A stretch of DNA of 64,000 nt from Afipia clevelandensis ATCC 49720. Lineage in GTDB: Bacteria > Pseudomonadota > Alphaproteobacteria > Rhizobiales > Xanthobacteraceae. Under the pieces are notes generated by a model. It was not told the DNA's origin. It made no database searches and saw nothing but the letters and a program-made list of their open reading frames with translations. This document shows, one piece after another, positions 53,848 to 62,552 of this stretch (position 1 is the first letter of the stretch; each line of letters begins with the position of its first letter). The stretch lies in contig NZ_KB375281.1 in assembly GCF_000336555.1 (NCBI RefSeq), positions 2,236,030 through 2,300,029 of the forward strand, read 5' to 3'. The position numbers and the translations under genes are program-made.

Positions 53848-54477
53848 ATGCACATCATGTATACGAAAATGAAGGTAACCGCCTTGGGAGACTTTGCAGA
53901 GATATTGAGCCGAGAGTTTAGGTGGCCTAAGCCAGGTGACCAAGCCTTCACAAAATCTAGCGATTGGCAGCAAAATGCTCTGACTACTCAGGGAGTCCAT
54001 GGCCGTCTCGTGCTCATGATGACGGGATACAAAGAGGCCGCTGACACCCTGGTAGATGAGGCCCAACAGTCGGGGTTCAAGCGCGATACTTTAATTTATC
54101 CAGTTATTTTTCTGTACAGGCAGTTCATAGAGCTGGAGCTTAAATATCTAATCTACACATTTGGCGGGCGCGTTGGCGTTGAAGCCAATTGGAAATCGCA
54201 TGACATCGCGTTCCTTTGGACTGAATTTGTCAAAGTATTGGCAGGCTATGGAGTTCAGGATCCTGACAAAACAGATGCGGTGGTGAGCTCTATTGTAGCC
54301 GAATTTGCGAAGGTTGATCCGCAGTCTTACTCATATCGCTACCCAGTCGATACGCGGGGGCACGAGGTCCCGCTCGGTGTGGATGTTCTGAACCTTAGTG
54401 CTCTCAAGGACGTTATGGACGGGGTAGGTGGATACTTCACCGGTTGCGACGGATACCTTGATCACCTAGCCGACTAA
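53848..54477 (+). CDS. helical protein of unknown function, defence-island partner
   Basis: 209 residues from ATG 53848 (ATG 53869 or a TTG at 53791 are alternatives; none has a good ribosome site). The middle is helical with YPVIFLYRQFIELELKYLIY, similar to HEPN-like four-helix proteins, though the catalytic RxxxxH motif of HEPN RNases is not seen. The C-terminal part is loosely structured. The gene follows the HNH gene by 38 nt and its stop overlaps the stop of the convergent EVE-HNH gene by 4 nt. Function unknown. Confidence 0.65.
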   Translation: MHIMYTKMKVTALGDFAEILSREFRWPKPGDQAFTKSSDWQQNALTTQGVHGRLVLMMTGYKEAADTLVDEAQQSGFKRDTLIYPVIFLYRQFIELELKYLIYTFGGRVGVEANWKSHDIAFLWTEFVKVLAGYGVQDPDKTDAVVSSIVAEFAKVDPQSYSYRYPVDTRGHEVPLGVDVLNLSALKDVMDGVGGYFTGCDGYLDHLAD

Positions 54478-55346
54478 GACCGTCGCCCAAGGGTATACGC
54501 GGCTTTCAGCTCTTCAATTGAGAATGGCGGCTGCCTACGATGTGCCATTCGGTGACAATTGGCGCAAAGTGGCCGAACATCCTCGACTGTTAGGGAGACG
54601 ACTGTTCCGGCTTCTTGGGCTGCTAGGCTCAACGGATGAAGGTGGTGGACTTCAATGTAACCAGTCCCGATTTCTCCGTAGGTTTCCTGAAAATCAAAAC
54701 TGCACACCACGCAACGTAGTCCATGCGCCTTTATGGCGTCGTCCCGTAAGGCGGCATTCCGAGCAAAGAAGGTACGCTCACTTCTAAACGCTTCACCTTC
54801 CTGATACTCCCTGATGCTCGTAACGATCTCACTTGGACTAGTCGCCAGACGCCCGGTGTAAACGTCAAAGATCTCGACGAGGCGATTCGTAAGCTTTCCC
54901 AGGTAAAGACCTTGAGCAACACGGATTCCAGAGCCGTACGTCGCATAGGGATGATGTTTTGGTCTGTTCGGATAGATGTCCTGCCTGATGCTGTCGAGGT
55001 TGCCGCTCTCTATCTCTCGCAACAACGGCTGGTGGGACAACGGCGCGAAATTGCGCAGTGGTATCCGATAGTACGCTGGAAAGTCTGCCCAAGCACCTGG
55101 CTCAGGCGGTGGCTGCAGAACGCGCTGAGCATTTCCCGATATCTCGGATACTCCGACCAGGGCTCGCCCAGTGTCGATAGTGATCAAGTGGTATACTACG
55201 TCACCGAGGACGGGCTCTCGCATTATCTCGTAACGCTTATTGTTGCGTCGATCGGCGGCTGGACTCCAAAGGCAAACACCCAATTCCCACCCTGGGCCAC
55301 CGTGCCCGTGCGATAGAGCCGAGATTTCGACCCAATACTGCGGCAC
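54474..55346 (-). CDS. EVE/PUA-like–HNH endonuclease, probably modification-dependent
   Basis: 290 residues. The N-terminal ~110 residues (YWVEISALSHGHGGPGWELG, then GDVVYHLITIDTGRALVGVS) resemble an EVE/ASCH-like PUA-fold domain, which reads modified bases. The C-terminal HNH lies at 212-270: CVVC, then EVHHLHPLS, and LCANCHRMAH, with all metal and catalytic His residues. This architecture is known from restriction enzymes directed at modified DNA. It is the last gene of the GHKL-MTase-Z1 operon, 5 nt after the Z1 gene. Target modification is unknown. Confidence 0.8.
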   Translation of the reverse strand: MPQYWVEISALSHGHGGPGWELGVCLWSPAADRRNNKRYEIMREPVLGDVVYHLITIDTGRALVGVSEISGNAQRVLQPPPEPGAWADFPAYYRIPLRNFAPLSHQPLLREIESGNLDSIRQDIYPNRPKHHPYATYGSGIRVAQGLYLGKLTNRLVEIFDVYTGRLATSPSEIVTSIREYQEGEAFRSERTFFARNAALRDDAIKAHGLRCVVCSFDFQETYGEIGTGYIEVHHLHPLSLAAQEAGTVVSLTVEDVRPLCANCHRMAHRRQPPFSIEELKAAYTLGRRS

Positions 55347-55351
55347 CTAAT

Positions 55352-57205
55352 TTAGTCCTGCGCTGGTTTCTGGTTTTGAATGAACTGAACTGTTCCGCTG
55401 TGTTTGTAGAACAAACGGGCCTTGTTTGAGCCGTTGTAGAAAATCTTGATGTGGTGAATCGCCTTCGGGAATTTGTCCGGCTCAAGCTGAGTTTTGCCGA
55501 GAAAGCCTTTGGCACGCGAAATCGCTGCCTGATCGTAGGTATTGCCCTTGGGCACCGGAGAGGATTTGTGGATTGCGAGCGAACCGATTCCGTTGGGTTG
55601 GACCATTTCGATGTAGTCGATCAAGAAGTCCGGAATCGCTTGCGGACCGATTTTATCCTTGAGCTCACACAGTGTTTTGGTGCTGGCTTGATCCAGCAAT
55701 AGCAAGGCCTCCAGCGACGGGTTGTAGTCAAACATTTGAAACGACATCTCGCCCTTATCAAGAACGACCGTGGCGTTGTTAATGCTTGCTTTGGATGCGA
55801 CTGAAACGCGGCTATCGCCGACCCAAACGGGAGAGCCAAGCTTGTTCTTGATCGTAGCCAGTGCAAGCCGGTGGAATACGAAGCACCTATGCCAATTCGC
55901 GTACAACTGCTTGGGAATGGTCAACTCGAAGTGCGGCAAGTACTCCCCACGGGCTCCGAACATTCTCGCGCGCTGAATGTACGTGTCTTGCTGTAGTCTG
56001 TTCGCGACATCCCGAGTGAAAAACATTGCAAGCAGGTTCGGGAAGGTCACACCGCGCGAGACGATGTTTCCGCCGATTATGATCGTGAAGGGAGAAGTGG
56101 GCTCTGTGGCGGAATCGCCTGCGGCCACTCTGTCACGCTCGCTATTTAAGACGACGGTTGACGCGCGAGAAATATTCTCAAGGGCCCACTTGGTGATCGC
56201 GTCAGCGTCAGCCTTCGGATAGAGCGCGTCCGCATTTGTATGAACCTGCGTCACCAGGTGGGCAAACGCCTTGTCGTTGGTGTCGCTGAGGGCGTAAATC
56301 AGGTTCTCGATGGTTTTTAGGTCGCTCTCGTGGTCTTGCTTCTTGCCACTGGTGTGTACCAGAAGCGAATAATTCTGCTCCTCGCTGTTGAAGTAGAGGT
56401 TTAGATACGCCGAAGTTACCAAGAAGCGGATCAGTGCTTGTTCTGCGTCCTTGGGATCGCCTGACTGGTCCAGCAGCTTCAGGCGGTAAGGAATCTTCTT
56501 CTGATCCAAGGGAAAGAATACATCCTGTCCGGTGTATTTCGCATGGGCGGGAAAGTTGACCCATTTTTCAGCATCATTGTGGAACGTATTGTTGAGATCT
56601 AAACGGGCCGGCGTTGCGGTTACTCCCGCATAATAGCCGCTCGGACCGATCAACTCCCCTACAAGCTTGTTGATTTTCGTCTTGGTACCTTTGTTTATCT
56701 TTGCGTTCGGACTGGCGTAGTCGGCTTCGTCATCGATCACGACCACCGATTTTACACCTGCGAGACGCTCAATAAGCTTCTCGAGGTCGCGAGCGTTCTT
56801 TTTACAGAAGATAACCGCCTCTTGGGTCTTTAGGTTCTTGTTTGTGTTCAGCAGCTCCGAAGAATTCTTGGCGGCTGGCGCTAGGCCCGAGCCTTTAAAG
56901 CGTCGGAGATTCTGCGTGAGGAGGTCCACGCTATCGTTCATGAGGTGGACAATCGTCTTGTGTCCGTCGTCCAAAAGCTTTGCCGTGAGACAGATCATCA
57001 TCTCAGTTTTGCCGCTTTGCGGCTCCCCATAGATGATGAGCGAAGATTTCTTTGCTGTCTTCAGATTCTCAATTGCGCCCTTAACGGCCTCCTCAATGCA
57101 GTCGGTGGGAATTCCCTTGCTCTGAAGGCGATACAGCTGCTTTTCGTAACGCCCCGAAAGCTTCGTAGTCTTCTTGAATTTTTCAACGTTCACCGCCATT
57201 TTCAA
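55352..57205 (-). CDS. Z1-domain P-loop (SF2-like) ATPase
   Basis: 617 residues. Walker A is GEPQSGKT (60-67), Walker B is VVVIDDEAD (154-162), motif III is TATPA (196-200), and later SRGVTFP (383-389) and QRARMFG (411-417) correspond to helicase motifs V and VI. The stretch after 200 belongs to the Z1 domain, which in prior comparative work occurs with MORC/MutL-type GHKL ATPases in restriction-modification loci. It probably uses ATP to translocate on or remodel DNA. It lies between the MTase (9 nt gap) and EVE-HNH genes in one operon. Confidence 0.88.
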   Translation of the reverse strand: MKMAVNVEKFKKTTKLSGRYEKQLYRLQSKGIPTDCIEEAVKGAIENLKTAKKSSLIIYGEPQSGKTEMMICLTAKLLDDGHKTIVHLMNDSVDLLTQNLRRFKGSGLAPAAKNSSELLNTNKNLKTQEAVIFCKKNARDLEKLIERLAGVKSVVVIDDEADYASPNAKINKGTKTKINKLVGELIGPSGYYAGVTATPARLDLNNTFHNDAEKWVNFPAHAKYTGQDVFFPLDQKKIPYRLKLLDQSGDPKDAEQALIRFLVTSAYLNLYFNSEEQNYSLLVHTSGKKQDHESDLKTIENLIYALSDTNDKAFAHLVTQVHTNADALYPKADADAITKWALENISRASTVVLNSERDRVAAGDSATEPTSPFTIIIGGNIVSRGVTFPNLLAMFFTRDVANRLQQDTYIQRARMFGARGEYLPHFELTIPKQLYANWHRCFVFHRLALATIKNKLGSPVWVGDSRVSVASKASINNATVVLDKGEMSFQMFDYNPSLEALLLLDQASTKTLCELKDKIGPQAIPDFLIDYIEMVQPNGIGSLAIHKSSPVPKGNTYDQAAISRAKGFLGKTQLEPDKFPKAIHHIKIFYNGSNKARLFYKHSGTVQFIQNQKPAQD

Positions 57206-57214
57206 TTTTTCTAA

Positions 57215-58390
57215 CTAATTCTTGGTGAACGTGAGCACAGTCTCTGTGCGCATGCGCTTACTGAGCGGGCCCGATGTGAGAGGCAGGTAGCGGCTTCGCT
57301 CAGGAAGGTCGCGCTCTACCTTGCTTGTGACTATTAGTCCCGCTCGCTCTCCTGCACGGGCTACCCCCTCGGAATTTCGAATAAAGGTACCCTTCAAACA
57401 CGAGTTTCCGACCACCAAAACTGCCTTACCGTTGGGCTTCAATACTCGCGCGATCTCAGCCATCATGGTGCTTACGTCTTGAGCATAGCGATCGATCATC
57501 GCGCGATGTCGATTTTCCATCCCCTTCGTATTGGCCATCGCCCGCGCGACATCTTGAACCGATGTGTCGGCGGCGCTAGGGCCGCGCTCTGCGCCGATGC
57601 TTTCCGATCTGATCGTCCGTAGATCTCTCAATCGATAACCGAGCCAAACAAGCGCAAGGCGATGCCCTCGCATGTAGTCGATAGCATTCAGATAAGGTGG
57701 GGAGGTCACCACAGCATCTACGCTATTGGCGCGTAAGGTGAGTGATCGAGCGTCTCCCAACTGAAGCTTTACATTGCCCTTTGGAGGGGACGACAAAAGC
57801 AGCCGCGATAGATTGTTGATGGCTTGCTCAAAACCAGCAAAGACATCGTAATCAGATTTGGTCGCAACCTTGTGGGGACGGCTGTGCGAAGTATCTCTCG
57901 CGAGCGAGGCGCCTTTTTCTTTGGTTACGATAATACGGCTCAATGCCAGCTTGACGACATTAAGCGCAGTAACTTGGTTTTCCGGGTGGCGCGCTTCAAA
58001 TGTATATAGCGCGTAGGCCAGCCGTTTGAGGCACCGCCTTTGTTTGAGTCCGAACCAATATTTTACGAAGGCGGCAGTCTCCTCATCTTCCATCCACGGA
58101 AGAGAGGCATTTCCGGCCCTTGCGCTCCTGGCTATTTTGAGCACGGCCGCCGCAACGCTGCTTATCTCGTTTGACTCGACCGGTGTGGTCCAGACACTAG
58201 CCATTAGGACGGCTAAAGGATCCATGTCGAAGCCCAGGGCACGCAATCCCAATTCCGAGGCATGCCTGATCACCGTGCCAGAGCCGGCCATCGGATCGAG
58301 CACAATGCTATTGGGCTTGAGACTGGTAAGCTCGCCTATAGCAAGCTCAGGGGCCATTCGAGCGGGGAACGGGTGAACGGGGCGAATCAT
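57215..58390 (-). CDS. DNA (adenine-N6 or cytosine-N4) methyltransferase
   Basis: 391 residues. The AdoMet loop comes first (VLDPMAGSGTVIRHASELG, 29-47), and the catalytic motif TSPPYLNAIDYMRG follows at about 229. Order and wording (IRPVHPFPARMAPELA at the N-terminus) match a group of amino-MTases found in predicted restriction systems. TSPPY indicates N4-cytosine or N6-adenine methylation. No separate target-recognition domain is visible, so specificity may come from the middle insert (80-220) or a partner. The ATG overlaps the GHKL gene's stop by 4 nt. It would protect host DNA. Confidence 0.88.
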   Translation of the reverse strand: MIRPVHPFPARMAPELAIGELTSLKPNSIVLDPMAGSGTVIRHASELGLRALGFDMDPLAVLMASVWTTPVESNEISSVAAAVLKIARSARAGNASLPWMEDEETAAFVKYWFGLKQRRCLKRLAYALYTFEARHPENQVTALNVVKLALSRIIVTKEKGASLARDTSHSRPHKVATKSDYDVFAGFEQAINNLSRLLLSSPPKGNVKLQLGDARSLTLRANSVDAVVTSPPYLNAIDYMRGHRLALVWLGYRLRDLRTIRSESIGAERGPSAADTSVQDVARAMANTKGMENRHRAMIDRYAQDVSTMMAEIARVLKPNGKAVLVVGNSCLKGTFIRNSEGVARAGERAGLIVTSKVERDLPERSRYLPLTSGPLSKRMRTETVLTFTKN

Positions 58391-61026
58391 TTAGACTTCT
58401 CCGACGCGGTTGTTTTTGTTTCGTGCAATGCTTCCAACTGGCTGGAGACCGCTGCGGCAACCCTTTCAGAGCTGGCATTGATGATGATCTTATCACCCTC
58501 GATACCGATAAGGTCGGGCACGAGAATGGATAGGCCTTTCACGAGAGCAATGACATCGTCTTCTTTTACGGCCACGGCGTTCAGGTGCTGCCGGCAGGCC
58601 ATGACTACGGTTGAGGCGGAGAGGCTGTCAGGAACAACATTCTTCAGATGGTCAAGGGCCTTCAAGAATATGTCGATCGTCAATATTCGCTGAGTCTTGA
58701 GGGCCTTGCCAAGGTCAAAGACCCATTCCGCTAGCTTTTTGGGGTCGTGGAAGCTGAATATCTGTCGAAGTTTTGGTAGGGGAAGTGCACCATACTCGAC
58801 GGTGTATTCCAACAGCCGACCGAGATCGTGGGCGGTCATGGGAGTGATTCCCAGGTCTGTACAGCGATTTACAAGGGCTCCGTCGCTGTATCCTGGAGCC
58901 ACAACGAGCGCGTAGTCAGCACCGTATTTCTTCCGGTGCTCATTTACGGCGTCGAGGCTGATATTGCCGGTTTTGGCGACCTCGTGCTTCGACGATTTCG
59001 CGTCGAACGTGAAACTGTAAAGAGGTGGGTTCGGCTTGTCGGCGGTCGGTGTCTTGAGCGTCGGCGAGGCGAATGCACTGGCAACACCCTCTGGCTCTCC
59101 AGATTTTGCCAGATCCCTTACCGAGAACCCAAGATATGTAAGAGCATCGGACACCACCTGTTCGAGGCGTTTGCTGTTCTCACTGTCGTTTTGCATTTCG
59201 CGCAAGAGGCGGGCGATGTATGTGCCGGACCGTCGTTGTTGCATGGCGCGGAAGCGCAGGAGCCTGTCGCGATACTGCCTAATGTTGTCTAGGGCCGAAG
59301 TTTCAACGCCAACATCCAGTGCGTAGACATCGGTCAACAGATTGACCATCGCAAACGTCCGCACGAGCTCCTTCTCGGCCTTGCTTCGACTATGCTCGAC
59401 TACGAACGGGTGATTGTTGTTAACGACAATTGAGTTATCGGAGATTCGAAACTTCACGAAACTGTCGTCGTCAGCCTTCTCGTATTTGACCTCTCCTAAT
59501 GCGCTCTTGATATTATCGGCTGTGTTCTTCTGCCATGACTCCTTTTTCTCGGCTCGATTCTGAATTCCAGAGTCATCGAACATGTCTTTTGGCAATGCGC
59601 GAGTTGAACTAAGAACCTCAGACACAATGTTACGCAGTGGGTTGAGAGATACGACGCCGAGCGATTTGACGAGGACGTCCCCGCCGTCGGGCATTCGTGC
59701 ATCGTCATCGCTGTCGTACTGACTTCTGGACTTGTTGAAGATCTTGCGTAGAAATCCACGGAATATCTGCAATTCGCGCGTTTCTCTGAACCTTTCGCGG
59801 TCGGTGGTGAGCAGGCCATTGAGGCCATCAGCACGGACGGTCATGCGGAAGCGCGCCCACGCCGCATGACTAAGGTTTTCCTCGCCGAAGCTAGGGTCGT
59901 TTTGGTTTACCACGCGGCCAAGTACGTTTACGTGAAAGCCATTGGAGGCACCGCGTTCTTCACTCTTACCAACGGCGATAGAATCGCGGAAAAGCTTTAC
60001 CTGGCCAGTTATCTTCCCAACTTGGGGGATAACCACGTGCGGCACGGGTTTGTCGAACGCTTCGATTTTGATTGTTTCTTCTTTGGTCGTTTGGCCACCG
60101 GCTCCGTCCGGTTGAGCCATCTCAAGCTCGAATTCTGTCAAACCCAGCTGGGGACCAATGATCCATTCTTTAGAGACAGGCGCGTCAAACTTCGAGGAAG
60201 TTAGCACCTCGCCGTTGATGCTGATGGCCATCTCACTCCCGAATGGAAGGGCCGCCTCAAGCATCCTTCGCAGCACGCCAAGTTTCAACTGCCGCCCGAC
60301 AGGCTTTAGTTCCGAGAGGACAACTAGGGTCCACGCCTTGGAAGATGGCTTTTGAAGCGCACTTTTTTCCGCGCCGAATTCGTCAATTGGAAGCGCGTCT
60401 TGGGGCTTTGGAACGCCGCTCTCAATCAATTTGAGCAGTTCGGGACCACCGTAGACGGTCTTCAACGCCTCCCCTAGGTCTTCAGGGCTAACGTCAAATA
60501 GATCCAGCTGCAGGGTGCTCAGAAGCTTCCCAGATTTCTTGCCGGTTTGGTCGATGGAATTATAGTCCATCGTGACGCGCCGGATCTTTCCGTCTGCAGC
60601 TTTGCAAATATAGGTAAGCTTGCCGGCGAGTACGTAGGTTGCAAGCTTGCCGATCCCAAACTTTCCTATGACGTGCCGGCCGTGCTGTTGCGGCTTGTCC
60701 GTCTTGGGCGAGAAGGCAATGTGCCAGAGTTCACGAAGGCCAGCCTCATCCATCGACGCCCCGTTGTCGAGGACGCAAAGCGTGGCTGCGGGATCGTGCA
60801 GATTGTCGGGTATCCGGATGTCTACGCAGTCAGCGCCTGCATCCCAGCCATTTGAGATCAGCTCCTCAAAGGCTTTTTGAGGTGACGAGTATAGCTGTTC
60901 GCTAAAATGCTTGAGGAACTGGGCGCTGAGCTCGACCGGAATCTTAGTCGGCGCCTCCTTTCCGATCGTGTCCGGCAATATTGGCAGCGCCTGGCTCTTG
61001 GCCGGCGCCGCTGGCACCTGATTCAT
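58387..61026 (-). CDS. GHKL (MORC/MutL-like) ATPase fused to a PD-(D/E)XK-type nuclease
   Basis: 879 residues. The GHKL ATP site is complete: N-box FEELISNGWDAG (53-64), G1 LDNGAS (86-91), and G2 GKFGIGKLA (121-129). An S5-like part follows (ISINGEVLTSSKFDAP). Near the C-terminus a restriction-endonuclease-like core is suggested by LEQVVSDALTYLGFSVRDLA, SFTFDAKSS (Asp675-Lys677 as the D-x-K pair), NEHRKKYGADYALVVAPG, and DLGITPMTAHDLGRLL. This makes it the ATP-driven cutting subunit of a restriction-modification operon with the downstream MTase (4-nt overlap), Z1 and EVE-HNH genes. Confidence 0.85.
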   Translation of the reverse strand: MNQVPAAPAKSQALPILPDTIGKEAPTKIPVELSAQFLKHFSEQLYSSPQKAFEELISNGWDAGADCVDIRIPDNLHDPAATLCVLDNGASMDEAGLRELWHIAFSPKTDKPQQHGRHVIGKFGIGKLATYVLAGKLTYICKAADGKIRRVTMDYNSIDQTGKKSGKLLSTLQLDLFDVSPEDLGEALKTVYGGPELLKLIESGVPKPQDALPIDEFGAEKSALQKPSSKAWTLVVLSELKPVGRQLKLGVLRRMLEAALPFGSEMAISINGEVLTSSKFDAPVSKEWIIGPQLGLTEFELEMAQPDGAGGQTTKEETIKIEAFDKPVPHVVIPQVGKITGQVKLFRDSIAVGKSEERGASNGFHVNVLGRVVNQNDPSFGEENLSHAAWARFRMTVRADGLNGLLTTDRERFRETRELQIFRGFLRKIFNKSRSQYDSDDDARMPDGGDVLVKSLGVVSLNPLRNIVSEVLSSTRALPKDMFDDSGIQNRAEKKESWQKNTADNIKSALGEVKYEKADDDSFVKFRISDNSIVVNNNHPFVVEHSRSKAEKELVRTFAMVNLLTDVYALDVGVETSALDNIRQYRDRLLRFRAMQQRRSGTYIARLLREMQNDSENSKRLEQVVSDALTYLGFSVRDLAKSGEPEGVASAFASPTLKTPTADKPNPPLYSFTFDAKSSKHEVAKTGNISLDAVNEHRKKYGADYALVVAPGYSDGALVNRCTDLGITPMTAHDLGRLLEYTVEYGALPLPKLRQIFSFHDPKKLAEWVFDLGKALKTQRILTIDIFLKALDHLKNVVPDSLSASTVVMACRQHLNAVAVKEDDVIALVKGLSILVPDLIGIEGDKIIINASSERVAAAVSSQLEALHETKTTASEKSK

Positions 61027-61114
61027 TTGCCCCGCCCGTTAGTCATTTCTATATCAGGATAGCACCACAACTAATGTGGGTGGACAACCCTACACACAAT
61101 CGCGGCAAAAAGGA

Positions 61115-61140
61115 TGGTGCGACCGCTGGACTCGAACCCG
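61115..61140 (-). other. 3'-end fragment of a tRNA (attachment-site scar)
   Basis: On the minus strand it reads CGGGTTCGAGTCC then AGCGGTCGCACCA: T-arm, acceptor 3' strand, discriminator and CCA. The 5' two-thirds of a tRNA are absent, and the T-stem is mispaired upstream of the loop. Such 26-bp leftovers are produced when an element integrates into a tRNA 3' end. The tRNA type cannot be named. Confidence 0.7.
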
Positions 61141-61482
61141 GCCGCAGTCGAATTTTGTGCTACGCGCGTGCTAGGCTACTTGCAAAAGTCAAAGGGTTAG
61201 ACCCTCGCAGGATGAAAGAAGACATCCCGACGCATTGATAAACTCAACGTACTGTGCCGCAAATTTCCGACCATTCTGGCCAGCACTCAGTGCGATCGAA
61301 CCCGTCTCCGGCCTAGGTCTTCTAAAACGGGAATATTTTATTAGACGACCGGAGAATACTGACCCCATTTCAGTCGGCTTGGCGGAAACTCGGTCTATGC
61401 TGAGGATACCATCGCGTGAAAAGCCTGCTATTGGCGGCCTTTCTCGCAACTAACAGAGAAATTCTCCAAATCACACACTGGC

Positions 61483-61508
61483 TGGCTGGGGTGGAAGGAT
61501 TCGAACCT
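61483..61508 (-). other. second 3'-end tRNA fragment, Gln-like
   Basis: On the minus strand AGGTTCGAATCC then TTCCACCCCAGCCA. The acceptor end CACCCCAGCCA would pair with a TGGGGTG 5' end, as in tRNA-Gln of this group, but no 5' part follows. It is a different tRNA from the fragment at 61115. The 640-bp gap 61027-61668 around both holds no convincing gene. Confidence 0.7.
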
Positions 61509-61668
61509 AGACCCTCCCATTTCGCATTAAAAACCGCTGGCAATCAGGCACAAAAGGAGCATTGCTATACGCGTCAGCCGCCCAAAAGGCGGCCCCTGAG
61601 GTCACCCCGCCGAGCGTGGGGTCGAGGTCGTGCGGCAGACGTTGCCGCGACAATCTCAGGAGATTTCC

Positions 61669-62043
61669 GTGACAAAAGCCAAGAAAGCCTCTCCGAAACG
61701 CGCAAAGAGCTCACCCCGACAGACAACTTCGCATTCCGCACCGCAACGAAGAACCAAGCCAATTGGCTCCGCCTCGTCCCCAGCTGAAAGAGTAGTTAGC
61801 CGCGAAACTAAACGCGAAAAAGTGCTGGTGATGCTTCGGTCCAATCGGGGCGCGACGATAGAAGCAATTGTGAAGGCGACAGGCTGGCAACAGCACTCAG
61901 TGCGCGGCTTCCTAAGCGGTGTTGTGCGCAAGCGGCTGAAACTAGACCTTGCCTCGGAGAAGCCAGGCAAGGATCGCATCTATCGCATCAAAGCTGCACG
62001 ATCATCAGCAGCCAAAGCTACCGCGACTGGCTCCATGGCCTAG
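61669..62043 (+). CDS. DUF3489 family protein
   Basis: 124 residues from the GTG at 61669 (AGGAG 6 nt upstream). The N-terminal third is basic and disordered (TKAKKASPKRAKSSPRQ). The DUF3489 core is a small winged-helix-like fold: TKREKVLVMLRSNRGATIEAI then VKATGWQQHSVRGFLSGVVRK, which is about the family's normal size. These proteins occur with DUF2924 and a serine recombinase on integrated elements, and probably act in DNA recognition, a guess from the fold. It is first of three genes. Confidence 0.85.
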   Translation: MTKAKKASPKRAKSSPRQTTSHSAPQRRTKPIGSASSPAERVVSRETKREKVLVMLRSNRGATIEAIVKATGWQQHSVRGFLSGVVRKRLKLDLASEKPGKDRIYRIKAARSSAAKATATGSMA

Positions 62044-62045
62044 CC

Positions 62046-62552
62046 ATGGTCCGCACGCGCGGCTTGAGGCAGCCTTTGAAGAACTCGATCGAAGAAGAGA
62101 TCGCGCAGTTGCGCGGTCTTGATCTGCGCGGGTTGCAGGCCCGCTGGAAGATCACCTTCCGAAAGCCTGCCCTCCCCCATCTGCCGAAACACTTGCTGTT
62201 TGGCATCCTTGCATATCGGCTGCAGGCTGATGCATTCGGCGATCTCGACGCGGCGACAAAAGCCGCACTTGAACAGAGCGGCGGAGCCAAGTCTCGGGGC
62301 GTAGTCGCATCTCAGCTTGATGATCATGATCAGCGACAGGCCAAGCCGGAAGCTGGCACTGTTCTAATGCGGGAGTGGAAGGGCCGCGAGCACCGCGTCA
62401 TGGCGATGGCAGATGGCTTTGCCTGGAATGGGAAAACCTACAGGAGCCTTTCCGCAGTTGCATTAGCGATGACAGGCACGCGTTGGAACGGTCCGAGGTT
62501 TTTCGGTCTGCGAGACGGCACCATAGACAAAAAATCAAGGACTGACCGATGA
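62046..62552 (+). CDS. DUF2924 family protein
   Basis: 168 residues. The pattern LRGLDLRGLQARWKITFRKPA, then PKHLLFGILAYRLQADAFGDL, is typical of DUF2924; the second half carries TVLMREWKGREHRVMAMADGF and FAWNGKTYRSLSAVALAMTG, the conserved core. Function is unknown; its regular place just before a recombinase gene suggests an accessory role in recombination. Its TGA overlaps the recombinase ATG by 4 nt (ATGA). Confidence 0.88.
   Translation: MVRTRGLRQPLKNSIEEEIAQLRGLDLRGLQARWKITFRKPALPHLPKHLLFGILAYRLQADAFGDLDAATKAALEQSGGAKSRGVVASQLDDHDQRQAKPEAGTVLMREWKGREHRVMAMADGFAWNGKTYRSLSAVALAMTGTRWNGPRFFGLRDGTIDKKSRTDR

Noticed and set aside
61115-61508. Complete tRNA genes on the minus strand
   Set aside because: Only T-arm to CCA is present in each; the D-arm, anticodon arm and 5' acceptor strands cannot be found upstream.
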